Positions 17,079 through 24,599 of a DNA stretch of 64,000 nucleotides are shown here, one piece after another. Under the pieces are notes generated by a model, which was not told the origin of the DNA, did not search any database, and saw only the letters and a list, made by a program, of their open reading frames with translations. A program made the position numbers and the translations under genes. Numbering within the stretch: position 1 is the stretch's first letter; every line of letters starts with the position of its first letter. The DNA is taken from assembly GCF_008386505.1 (NCBI RefSeq), contig NZ_VUNZ01000002.1, forward strand, positions 434,001 through 498,000, written 5' to 3'. Origin of the DNA: Chryseobacterium sediminis. Lineage in GTDB: Bacteria > Bacteroidota > Bacteroidia > Flavobacteriales > Weeksellaceae.

Positions 17079-17645
17079 ATGACAGTTGGATATGCTAGAG
17101 TATCAACTTCAGAGCAAAACATCTCTACACAAGTTGAGCTTTTAAAAGAAAATGGATGTGAAAAAATTTTTACTGATATTGCAAGTGGTGTTCGTGAAGA
17201 TAGGTCTGGATTAAATGAAATGCTCTCATATCTACGAAAAGACGATGTAATAATAGTATATAAAACGGACCGAATTTTTCGATCACTAAAAAATATGATT
17301 GAACTAATTGAAAAGTTTAATGAGAAAGGTGTTCTTTTCAAGAGCATCACTGAACCTGCATTTGACACGACCTCTGCAAATGGGAAATTTATCATTCAAA
17401 TTTTTGGAGCTGTAGCTGAGTTTGAAAGAAACTTAATTAGTGAAAGAACAAAATCTGGTTTGGAAGGTGCGCGAAAAAGAAAAAAACTTTTAGGTAGACC
17501 TAAAGGATCAAGCCAAACAAGTATTGAAAAGTATCAATTTGCTAAACATCTCTATGATAACAAAAACATTTCTATTGACAAATCATGTAAACAAGCAGGA
17601 ATAAGCAAGGCAACTTTTTATCGTATAGACAATAATAAAAAGTAG
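17079..17645 (+). CDS. Small serine recombinase (resolvase/invertase family)
   Basis: 188 aa, the full size of Hin/Tn3-resolvase-type enzymes. The catalytic serine is Ser9 in YARVSTSEQ with Arg7. Further active-site elements are DRSGLNEML, KTDRIFRS and FERNLISERTKSGLEGAR (E-helix), and a C-terminal helix-turn-helix (ISIDKSCKQAGISKATFYRI). Such enzymes resolve cointegrates or invert DNA. Inside a Tn7-like element whose TnsA looks cleavage-deficient, a cointegrate-resolving role is attractive but inferred. It is transcribed alone, divergent from abiEii. Confidence 0.92.
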   Translation: MTVGYARVSTSEQNISTQVELLKENGCEKIFTDIASGVREDRSGLNEMLSYLRKDDVIIVYKTDRIFRSLKNMIELIEKFNEKGVLFKSITEPAFDTTSANGKFIIQIFGAVAEFERNLISERTKSGLEGARKRKKLLGRPKGSSQTSIEKYQFAKHLYDNKNISIDKSCKQAGISKATFYRIDNNKK

Positions 17646-17715
17646 TATTCTGTAATACTCTTAGAAATAGTCATCAGCCAAAAACACACAAAAATTTATT
17701 TTTTTATATTTTATT

Positions 17716-17744
17716 TTGAATTTTGTGTGTTTTTTGTATATTTG
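17716..17744 (+). promoter_or_regulatory. Bacteroidota-type promoter for the ImmA/PIN operon
   Basis: TTG at 17716-17718, 18 bases, then TATATTTG at 17737-17744. Transcription would start near 17750, which rules out the upstream in-frame start at 17723 and supports the ATG at 17759. Confidence 0.6.
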
Positions 17745-17758
17745 TAAAAAATTTCAAT

Positions 17759-18826
17759 ATGAACATTGGAGATAGAATAAGAGAATTAAGGATAAAAAAA
17801 GGGTTTTCACAAGAAGACCTTGCAATTCGCTCTGACTTTTCAAAATCATATATTCAGAAATTTGAAGAAGGGCAAAGAGAAATTCGCTCATCACAATTAG
17901 TACAATTGTCAAGGGGACTAGGTACTAGTATTGTTGATATTTTAAATGGAACAGATTATGGATCAGAAGAATTTACCCTAAGAAATATTGAATTTAGAGA
18001 AGGTTTTAAAATTAATTTTGATCAAAAATTTTTTGAGCGAAAAATTTTAGGAGAACTACATGAAAAATATAACTCCTACTGTAAACTTGAAAAATTGGCG
18101 GATTCAATAATAATATTCCAGAACCCGCTTAAAAATTTTGAAGAAATCACTTCAAAAAAACACGTTGAAGAAGCAGCAAAAATTTTAAGAAAAAAATGGA
18201 AATTTGAAACTACACCTATATATGATTTAGTAATTTTTCTAGAAGATTTAGGTGTTAAAATTTTTGAAGTAACCGAAGACGAAAGTTTTGCTGGCTTCTC
18301 TTGTTGGGAAAAAAATAGTCCCATAATTGTAATTAATATTAAAAATACGGATATTCCAAGAAGACGTTTTACGCTTCTTCACGAACTTGCCCATTTATTA
18401 TTAAAGTTTAGAAAAGGTGAGGAATATGAAAAAATAGAGCGTTTTTGCGATCATTTTGCAGGAGCAATGCTTTTACCATATGAAGCTTTGGTAGAATATA
18501 TAGGTGATAAATCAAGTATTACTCTAGAAGAATTAAAAAGAATTAAAAGCAGATATGGCATTTCAATATTTGCAATTTTAATAAGAATGGTAAGCCTAGA
18601 GTTCATTGAATGGGAGAAATATCAAGAATGGAAGGAACTATATTATTCTTGGAAAGATAAAGATATAGCTTACGAAGACACGGAAAGAGTTAGTCGATTT
18701 AACTACCTGTTAGCTAAAGGACTAAATGAAAAACTGTTTAGTAAAAGTATGGCAAGCCAATTGTCCGGGATGACAATTAGTGCATTAAGTAGAGAATCGT
18801 TTACCACTGAATTTACGTTAAAATGA
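17759..18826 (+). CDS. Xre-type regulator fused to an ImmA/IrrE metallopeptidase
   Basis: 355 aa. Residues 1-65 form an HTH_3 domain (IGDRIRELRIKKGFSQEDLA, then SYIQKFEEGQREI). Residues ~130-270 are an ImmA/IrrE (COG2856) zinc-protease domain with HELAH (His208, Glu209, His212) and the downstream FCDHFAGAMLLP helix. ImmA-type enzymes cleave repressors; Xre-COG2856 fusions are also common antitoxins. The stop overlaps the start of the next gene (ATGA), so the two are translationally coupled and probably form a toxin-antitoxin or stress-response pair. Confidence 0.88.
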   Translation: MNIGDRIRELRIKKGFSQEDLAIRSDFSKSYIQKFEEGQREIRSSQLVQLSRGLGTSIVDILNGTDYGSEEFTLRNIEFREGFKINFDQKFFERKILGELHEKYNSYCKLEKLADSIIIFQNPLKNFEEITSKKHVEEAAKILRKKWKFETTPIYDLVIFLEDLGVKIFEVTEDESFAGFSCWEKNSPIIVINIKNTDIPRRRFTLLHELAHLLLKFRKGEEYEKIERFCDHFAGAMLLPYEALVEYIGDKSSITLEELKRIKSRYGISIFAILIRMVSLEFIEWEKYQEWKELYYSWKDKDIAYEDTERVSRFNYLLAKGLNEKLFSKSMASQLSGMTISALSRESFTTEFTLK

Positions 18827-19251
18827 TAGTATTAAATGATGTCGAGCTTATCATGCCATTACGGTCAGTAGGATTATTAAAAGATGGCTTATTTGGAATT
18901 TCTCAACTGTATTTTAGTGAGAATTATTTTGAAGCAACTGAAGTAATTGCAATAAAAGAGCTAGAAAAAAATGGAGATCTAACAATTTTTGATCTATCAA
19001 ACGATTTTTTTAGTTTCTACAATAAGAATCATGCGTTAAATCCCAATATAGCAGTGACAGATATTTCATCTGTTTATTATGCTCAAAAATACAAATTGAC
19101 ATTAGTTTCAAGATGTAAACATGTTGGGAAATTTGCATCACAATGTGATGTTAACATTTGTGAACCTATTGAAGCTCTAAAAGCAATAAATGCAAACAAG
19201 GAACAAATAAATATATTAGAATATATAATGACTAGTATAATGACAAATTAG
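18823..19251 (+). CDS. PIN-like protein coupled to the ImmA/IrrE gene (putative toxin)
   Basis: 142 aa, cytoplasmic. The second half (NPNIAVTDISSVYYAQKYKL, then TLVSRCKHVGKFASQCDV) reads like the end of a PIN ribonuclease fold, with an acidic residue before an S/A-rich helix and a strand followed by basic residues. The N-terminal acidic motif is not obvious, so family assignment is by pattern and context only. The ATGA overlap with the Xre-ImmA gene is the usual arrangement for such pairs. Ribonuclease activity is inferred. Confidence 0.55.
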   Translation: MIVLNDVELIMPLRSVGLLKDGLFGISQLYFSENYFEATEVIAIKELEKNGDLTIFDLSNDFFSFYNKNHALNPNIAVTDISSVYYAQKYKLTLVSRCKHVGKFASQCDVNICEPIEALKAINANKEQINILEYIMTSIMTN

Positions 19252-19267
19252 AGTAACTATAAAAGAA

Positions 19268-19293
19268 AAGCCTGAATCATAATGATTAGGCTT
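19268..19293 (+). terminator. Hairpin after the ImmA/PIN pair
   Basis: AAGCCT (19268-19273) pairs with AGGCTT (19288-19293), with further pairing inside. There is no strong T-run after it, so termination is only likely. Confidence 0.45.
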
Positions 19294-19435
19294 GTATTGA
19301 AGGATAATTATCTTATCTTCTTGATTTGAGACCTCAAAGGTAAAAATAATTATACTTTTCTACAAGATTTTTCATAAAAATCAGTGCGTTTTCATTTTTA
19401 AGTTGCTGAATTATAAATATTTAAAACTTAATATT

Positions 19436-19609
19436 ATGGCAACTAATGCACCGAAAGACGGAAGTCGCAAAGGAGCGGTACGAGATCGTTCCCAAGTTCA
19501 AAATCCCAAAACTGGATTATGGGTTAAACGTAATACTGAAACAGGTCAGTTTATGGATGTAAAAACATCAAGTCCTCAACCATTTAAAGGGATAAGAAAA
19601 GAAAAGTAA
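19436..19609 (+). CDS. Small basic conserved protein of unknown function (57 aa)
   Basis: ATG chosen at 19436; the in-frame start at 19403 would add an AT-rich leader lacking the family's usual MATNAP beginning. The sequence contains GSRKGAVRDRSQVQNPKTG, KRNTETGQFMDVK and PFKGIRKEK, a recognisable small protein type in many bacteria, often in accessory DNA, with no assigned function. It is positively charged and lacks hydrophobic segments, so nucleic-acid binding is possible. It ends 8 bases before the next gene, suggesting an operon. Confidence 0.65.
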   Translation: MATNAPKDGSRKGAVRDRSQVQNPKTGLWVKRNTETGQFMDVKTSSPQPFKGIRKEK

Positions 19610-19617
19610 TTATTTTT

Positions 19618-20859
19618 ATGAAACCAGATTTTTTTCAAAAAACAGTAGTGCTTGACCCTGAACAAAGTACGGGTAAGCTTAAAGTTAGTACACTATGTGA
19701 GCTAATTGATTCACATCCATATCGGGATGAAATATACAAATCATTTAATATTGATAAAATACAAGATGAAATCATTTGTATTGATTACATTGATCTTGTA
19801 TTTAAAAAAATTCAGTACTATAATGAAAATTATAATCGATATTCTATTTATGCACAAGTAAAGGATATTGATGTTTATGAGACTGAAGAAACCATTGATG
19901 GCGAAGTACACACGGATATTATTTTCAATTTTGAGGAATACGTCGAAATTGACGAAGTAAAAAACCACTTAAATACAATTGCTATTTATGATGCAAAAAA
20001 TACTTTTTTAGATAGCTATGAAATGACAAAATATGCTAACAATCTTTTCAAGATTAAAGAAGCAGATCTTGCCAGATATAATATACAATTCTTCAAAGAA
20101 AAAGCTAAAACAAATTCTAAAGTAAATAAGCATAAGAGTTATAGGCTTGTAGAACACAACAATAAGATTTATTTAAGAGGTATTACTTCAATTAATAAGT
20201 ATTTCGAATATGGTGTTGACTTTACTTTTGTAGTAAGTATGCTAATTTTGCATCAAAATATGAAAGCTAATCCTGGAATCGAATATATTATAAGAAGTGC
20301 AGCTTTAAATGAGTCTAAATTAGACTTAATTGTTTCTGAAAAATTTTTGAAAGATGCCGGAGCATTTGGAAGTATATCTACTGCAGTTAATATTTCGACA
20401 AATGATTTAGGACAAGGCTCACTTAGTTTTTCAAACATAATAAGTGTGGGTCGACTTGAAAAAGGATTTTTCATCTATCGAAGAAAATCCGAGGTAGAAT
20501 CAAATAAAGAGATAGTTCCTCATACAACAAAGCCAGAAAATGTCTTTCCCATATTTAATAATATGGGAGGTGTATTAAATACAAGTGACGAGTTTATAAG
20601 GGAATTAACTGAAATAAAGGCTATAAAGAATCCTGACGAGTTAAGAGTAAAAATTTTATCTAAGATAAGTAGTCCCCGAAGCTCTCTTAAAGGCATTACT
20701 AAACTTTCAGATATTTTTAATCGTAAAATTGATAACGAAATTTCAAGTTTTGCAAAATTAATCGAAATGTGTGAGAAAGCAGAAGAGCTAGAGATCGATT
20801 ATGATTTAAAAGATAAACTGCGTTATATTATCTCTGACATAATGCTGTATGGAAGCTAA
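19618..20859 (+). CDS. Unrecognised 413-aa cargo protein at the right end of the transposon
   Basis: No signal peptide, membrane segment, Walker motif or nuclease signature that I can name. The composition is acidic, lysine- and isoleucine-rich. Notable stretches are an alpha/beta N-terminal half (KVSTLCELIDSHPYRDEIYK), a central basic segment (KAKTNSKVNKHKSYRL), GAFGSISTAVNISTNDLGQG and a helical C-terminus (KLIEMCEKAEELEIDYDLKD). It sits behind the 57-aa gene and before a strong terminator in the usual cargo position. A defence or toxin role is only suggested by location. Confidence 0.6.
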   Translation: MKPDFFQKTVVLDPEQSTGKLKVSTLCELIDSHPYRDEIYKSFNIDKIQDEIICIDYIDLVFKKIQYYNENYNRYSIYAQVKDIDVYETEETIDGEVHTDIIFNFEEYVEIDEVKNHLNTIAIYDAKNTFLDSYEMTKYANNLFKIKEADLARYNIQFFKEKAKTNSKVNKHKSYRLVEHNNKIYLRGITSINKYFEYGVDFTFVVSMLILHQNMKANPGIEYIIRSAALNESKLDLIVSEKFLKDAGAFGSISTAVNISTNDLGQGSLSFSNIISVGRLEKGFFIYRRKSEVESNKEIVPHTTKPENVFPIFNNMGGVLNTSDEFIRELTEIKAIKNPDELRVKILSKISSPRSSLKGITKLSDIFNRKIDNEISSFAKLIEMCEKAEELEIDYDLKDKLRYIISDIMLYGS

Positions 20860-20862
20860 AAG

Positions 20863-20896
20863 AAACCCGATGTAATAGTTAATTTACATCGGGTTT
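20863..20896 (+). terminator. Strong terminator closing the transposon cargo
   Basis: AAACCCGATGTAA (20863-20875) and TTACATCGGGTTT (20884-20896) form a 13-bp perfect stem followed by T-rich sequence, about 100 bases inside the right end. Confidence 0.85.
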
Positions 20897-20900
20897 TTCT

Positions 20901-20998
20901 TAGAATGAATCTTCTTTAATTAAAAAACAAACCTCAGTTTTTTTCTTGTTATTTTATCATCTTGAATTAGAATTTATCATCTTCTTTTGTAATTGACA
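20901..20998 (-). repeat. Right transposon end with closely spaced TnsB-like boxes
   Basis: Read inwards on the reverse strand, the end starts TGTCAATTAC. The box AAGATGATAAA occurs twice exactly 20 bases apart (TTATCAT at 20974-20980 and 20954-20960). A third, degenerate box with AAAGAAGAT is near 20901-20921. The outer box is in register with the left-end box. The last transposon base is 20998; comM codons resume at 20999. Confidence 0.8.
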
Positions 20999-21738
20999 GC
21001 TTCTTTCAAAGTCAATGGAGGTAAAATACTGGGAACTCTTTTAGCCAGCATGGTTTTTCCGCTTCCGGGAGGGCCAATAAGGATGATATTATGTCCGCCT
21101 GCAGCTGCCACTTCCATAGCTCTTTTAGCCGTTTCCTGACCTTTAACTTCAGAGAAATCGAAAGGAAAATTATCGATCTTCTCATGAAATTCTTTTCGGG
21201 TATCCAAAGTAATCTTTTTAAGAGGTTTTCCTTCATTAAAAAAATCAATTACTTCTCTTATATTTTCGACTCCATACACTTCAAGATCATTGACAATGGC
21301 TGCTTCTCTGGCATTCTGTATAGGAAGAATAATTCCTTTAAAACCTTCTTCCCTGGCCTGAATTGCAATGGGAAGAACTCCTTTTATCGGCTGCAGGCTT
21401 CCATCCAGAGAAAGCTCACCCATAATAATATAATTACTAATTTCCTCAGCTAATATCTGATCTGAAGCGGTTAAAATACCAATTGCAATACTCAGATCAT
21501 AGGCAGAACCTTCTTTTCTGAGATCTGCGGGAGCCATATTGATGGTAATTTTCTTTCCGGGAATTTTATATCCTACATTTTTCAGTGCGGCAGAGATTCT
21601 ATAGCTGCTTTCTTTAATTGCATTATCGGGAAGGCCTACCAGATGGTATCCTACCCCGCCGGTATCTACATTCACTTCAATTGTTATTGTCTGTGCAGCT
21701 ACTCCATGAATGGCACTTCCATAAATTTTAATCAACAT
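20999..21738 (-). pseudogene. comM: comM (yifB) 5' fragment, truncated by the transposon
   Basis: Encodes the N-terminal ~246 residues of YifB/ComM: the Lon-protease-like domain ([39 protein letters not shown]) and the AAA Walker [13 protein letters not shown], ending at PPLTLKEA. The frame then runs into the transposon and stops after NYKRR. The 3' part restarts at 8589 in the GGSYPQPG motif. Compared with intact family members, roughly 38 residues (including the PFRxPHH motif) are missing between the two pieces, so precise loss of the transposon would not restore the gene. Confidence 0.92.
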
Positions 21739-21895
21739 GGTGTGTTTTTGAAGTAAAAATAATTAATATACTATTTTGAAAATCTGATATTTATATGAAT
21801 GATATTCTAGTTGACTAGCTATAATAAAAAAGATATTACGAAAACAGACACTGAAATTCTATGCCTACAGAAGCAAATAATACGAATAAAAAAAA

Positions 21896-21921
21896 ATCGG
21901 TACAAAAAGATTTGTACCGAT
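21896..21921 (-). terminator. Terminator upstream of comM, acting on leftward transcripts
   Basis: ATCGGTACAAA (21896-21906) pairs perfectly with TTTGTACCGAT (21911-21921); on the reverse strand it is followed by a run of T. It probably ends the T9SS-cargo operon, about 280 bases past its last gene. The rest of 21739-22196 shows no coding region I would defend. Confidence 0.75.
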
Positions 21922-22196
21922 CCAACCATTATTAAAAACTAACGAAAGAGATTATTTCATCTGAATTCCGGATAGAATACCAAGTGTGAGTCAGGAAGCC
22001 GGATGCCGCAAAGAGAGAATTCCTTTTGGGGGTAATTATGACGTAATTAGATTAACAAGGATGAAATTTTATCTATTGAGCGTAAAGTATTAAAATAAAT
22101 TACTCTAGTTCTTCTTCAATACAAGAAACGTCTCTCCTCTGACATCCAATCTTCCTTCCCACAATCAATATTTTAACACATTCAGACTATGTAATC

Positions 22197-23159
22197 CTAT
22201 TTTTTTATAAATCTATTTTTATATTCTTTTCCATCTGCACTTTTAGAAACAATGATATAGTTTCCTGGTACAAGCTGGCTTACATCAATCGCCTGATTAT
22301 ATTGATGATCATTTTTCTTCAGAACAAGCTTTCCGGACATGTCTATAATAGTAACTTCCTTATAGATTTTATCTGATTCTTTTCCGATATAAAGATGCTG
22401 TGCTGTAGGATTGGGATAGATTTTCAGATCATTATCTTTACTCTTCGTCTCTCCCGTTCCCAGGTTGCTGCAGAATTCCCAGTTTCCGAAATTCACTTCC
22501 ACAAAAGCAAACGGATCCAGCATCTCACATTGATCAGGGCAATATTCTGTACAGGCATAAAACCCATACTTTCCGGAACTTGTCGCCACATAAGTATCTC
22601 CTACTACTCCAGGGATGATGCAAGGATCTCCCGGCAACGCAGGATTACTGCTTGGCACACATCTGAACCAGGTATGTTTGCCATATACAACAGGAAATAT
22701 ATTGTCAAACTGTACAGATGCTCCATTACATACGTTCACGATTCCCATATTTTCCTGATAGGTTCCCGGAGTATACGTTGTCATCATAGCCGGAAGACCG
22801 TATACAAATCCATCAGCAAATACTGCAGGACTTTCAGCAATACAGTCACCGTCTGTAACTTTAACTTTAAAATAATTCAGCTGGTCATTACCGCTAATGG
22901 TTAACTGCTGCGATGTAGCTCCCGAAATAGCTACCCAAGGGTTGTTATTGGGTGTCTGCCAGGTCCATTCCTGTTTGTACCATTGATAACTTCCATAAGC
23001 CTGTGTGGTAGAAATTATTTCATCTTCCACGTTACAGAACAAGATTGTTCCCGGATATTTCTGTCCGAGTCTTGGACTGGTAATTGTTGGAGTACACTGT
23101 GCTTTTATATCCAAAATACTGAATAATAAAAACACTAAAAAAATTAGTTTTGTTTTCAT
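22197..23159 (-). CDS. Secreted protein with type IX secretion (T9SS type A) sorting domain
   Basis: 320 aa. The signal peptide MKTKLIFLVFLLFSILDIKA is followed by about 215 residues rich in Cys, Tyr and Trp with Ig-like repeats (YQWYKQEW, TSQQLTISGNDQLNYFKVKV). The C-terminal ~75 residues are a T9SS type A domain: LKIYPNPTAQHLYI, VTIIDMSGKLVLKK and GNYIIVSKSADGKEYKNRF. It would be exported across the outer membrane and attached or released. It is the last gene of a leftward group headed by an ECF sigma factor. Confidence 0.85.
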   Translation of the reverse strand: MKTKLIFLVFLLFSILDIKAQCTPTITSPRLGQKYPGTILFCNVEDEIISTTQAYGSYQWYKQEWTWQTPNNNPWVAISGATSQQLTISGNDQLNYFKVKVTDGDCIAESPAVFADGFVYGLPAMMTTYTPGTYQENMGIVNVCNGASVQFDNIFPVVYGKHTWFRCVPSSNPALPGDPCIIPGVVGDTYVATSSGKYGFYACTEYCPDQCEMLDPFAFVEVNFGNWEFCSNLGTGETKSKDNDLKIYPNPTAQHLYIGKESDKIYKEVTIIDMSGKLVLKKNDHQYNQAIDVSQLVPGNYIIVSKSADGKEYKNRFIKK

Positions 23160-23201
23160 ATATAGATTATTAAGTGTGATTTGGTTTAAAAATCCTCTAC
23201 A

Positions 23202-24599
23202 TCAATCCAACAGCACTCTGATCCCGAATTTCATATTAAAATGAAATGGTTTCTCTTTATAAATGGTATTAGGAGCATTTTCTTCCTTGAAATGATATCC
23301 TATTCCCGGCTCGGCATAAATTCCAACTTTATCTATGACCTTCAACTGAAATCCTACTGCAGTGTTGACGGAAAACTGAAAAGGTTTTGGTTCCACACGC
23401 TCTTTTGAGGATTCCTTTATTTCATCATTTACCACATAAGTTGTTGTAATATTCCCTGCTATGGGTTTTTCAACAAGCGCTCCGCCTGTAACATATCCTG
23501 TAAATCTCCCCTTCTGAATAACATTATAATTGACCTGCACCGGAATTCCTATATAATGGACGGTCTGATCTCCTTTAATATAGTTGTTATCACTCCCTGA
23601 ATGCAGTTCAGAAGAGAGTTTCGTATAATTCAGTCCCGTTCCAATCCCCCATCTTTTCCCTAAATTGTAGTAAAGAGACAATCCGAACGTAACTGGTACT
23701 TTATGCCTGATTCTTGCTTCTACCTGCTGACTCTGATTCGCAAGTAATATTGCCGTCAGGGGGTCATCATGATGTTCTGATGTAGTAAACACCTGCTCAA
23801 CATTCATTGCTTTTCCGGTGATGGAGGCATATCCCGGAAATTGCTGTTCTGCAGAGTTGGAGGCAACATTTCCTGTAAGCATACTCAGCATCCAGGATTT
23901 TTTGTCACGGATTTTTTTGGTAGTATGTTTTGTATTCTCAGCATATACTTCTTTTAATTCTTCCTGTTTGAAAACCTCATCAGAGGCCTTCTCTATGGCA
24001 GGTTCTTTTACGATATCATCAGCAGGAGATACTTTTTGAACAATCTTGCTTTCCTGATGAGAAGATTCCGCAACAGCCGGAAGTTTGATGATGTCCTGAA
24101 TATTCTGATTCTTTTCTTCTCTGTTTTTTTCTTCAGTATTCAAATATTTCTTTGCCTCTGTTTTCTCAGGAGTGAGTGTATTCAATATATTTTCAGCTAA
24201 AAGAGATGTGATATCGGATTTCACTTCACTGCCTGAGACTTTTTCAGTTTCCAGAGGTTTCAAAGAATTCTTTTCCTTTCCTTTTTTCACATCTGCCGGT
24301 TTCTGAGACAAGGTTTTGTCTGTATCATTCTGCGGCAGGAGTTTCGTCAATAAAAAGAGCAATACAATGGCAGCCGCAATACCTCCAAGGCGATAGAATA
24401 AAGATTTTTGTCCTGTATAATTTCCTTTTTCTTTCTTGCCTGCTCCACCTTCATGAATTTCGGGAATAAACCCGGGAATGCTGTTGTTCTCGTCTTCGGA
24501 GAACAGCTCACCTTTGATGTCATCCCACAATCCTTCCGGAACGTCCTCTTCATGGTCATCCATTCTGCTTCGCAGGTTATTTAGCCATTCATTATTCAT
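23202..24599 (-). CDS. Membrane-anchored protein with C-terminal outer-membrane beta-barrel, partner of the ECF sigma factor
   Basis: 465 aa. The N-terminus (WLNNLRSRMDDHEEDVPEGLWDDIKGELF) resembles the cytoplasmic region seen in Bacteroidota sigma-partner proteins. One transmembrane helix follows (~80-97, GGIAAAIVLLFLLTKLL), then a long charged, helical linker (~100-230). The C-terminal ~190 residues are a PorT-like beta-barrel (FGLSLYYNLGKRWGIGTGLN to FNMKFGIRVLL). It starts 8 bases inside the sigma gene, so the two are translationally coupled. Anti-sigma function is inferred from position and layout. Confidence 0.7.
   Translation of the reverse strand: MNNEWLNNLRSRMDDHEEDVPEGLWDDIKGELFSEDENNSIPGFIPEIHEGGAGKKEKGNYTGQKSLFYRLGGIAAAIVLLFLLTKLLPQNDTDKTLSQKPADVKKGKEKNSLKPLETEKVSGSEVKSDITSLLAENILNTLTPEKTEAKKYLNTEEKNREEKNQNIQDIIKLPAVAESSHQESKIVQKVSPADDIVKEPAIEKASDEVFKQEELKEVYAENTKHTTKKIRDKKSWMLSMLTGNVASNSAEQQFPGYASITGKAMNVEQVFTTSEHHDDPLTAILLANQSQQVEARIRHKVPVTFGLSLYYNLGKRWGIGTGLNYTKLSSELHSGSDNNYIKGDQTVHYIGIPVQVNYNVIQKGRFTGYVTGGALVEKPIAGNITTTYVVNDEIKESSKERVEPKPFQFSVNTAVGFQLKVIDKVGIYAEPGIGYHFKEENAPNTIYKEKPFHFNMKFGIRVLLD

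Larger units (their letters stand above)
8590..20998 (+). mobile_element. Tn7-like transposon (TnsA-TnsB-TnsC-TniQ, TnsE-like) inserted in comM
   Basis: 12.4 kb, visibly more AT-rich than its flanks. Reading inwards, both ends begin TGT and agree at about 22 of the first 28 positions, with the shared box AGATGATAAA at the same distance from each end. The core genes lie at the left end and the cargo at the right: AbiE-like pair, serine recombinase, ImmA/PIN pair, 57-aa protein, 413-aa protein. Flanking 5-mers are CCCCC on the left and GCTTC on the right, so no Tn7-style duplication is seen. No cas genes or CRISPR repeats were found, so this is not a CRISPR-associated transposon. Confidence 0.9.

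Noticed and set aside
17723..17758. Longer N-terminus of the Xre-ImmA protein from 17723
   Set aside because: It starts upstream of or at the predicted -7 box (17737-17744), so it would not be transcribed.
8590..20998. CRISPR-associated transposon
   Set aside because: TniQ is short as in such elements, but no Cas protein, repeat array or guide-like spacer was found between the ends.
8581..21003. GCTTC present on both flanks (8581-8585 and 20999-21003) as a 5-bp target duplication
   Set aside because: Using it would put four extra C bases outside the TGT terminus on the left, and about 38 comM codons are still missing.
21922..22196. Possible small gene between the T9SS protein and the terminator at 21896
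   Set aside because: No frame of reasonable length with a start and coding-like composition on either strand.
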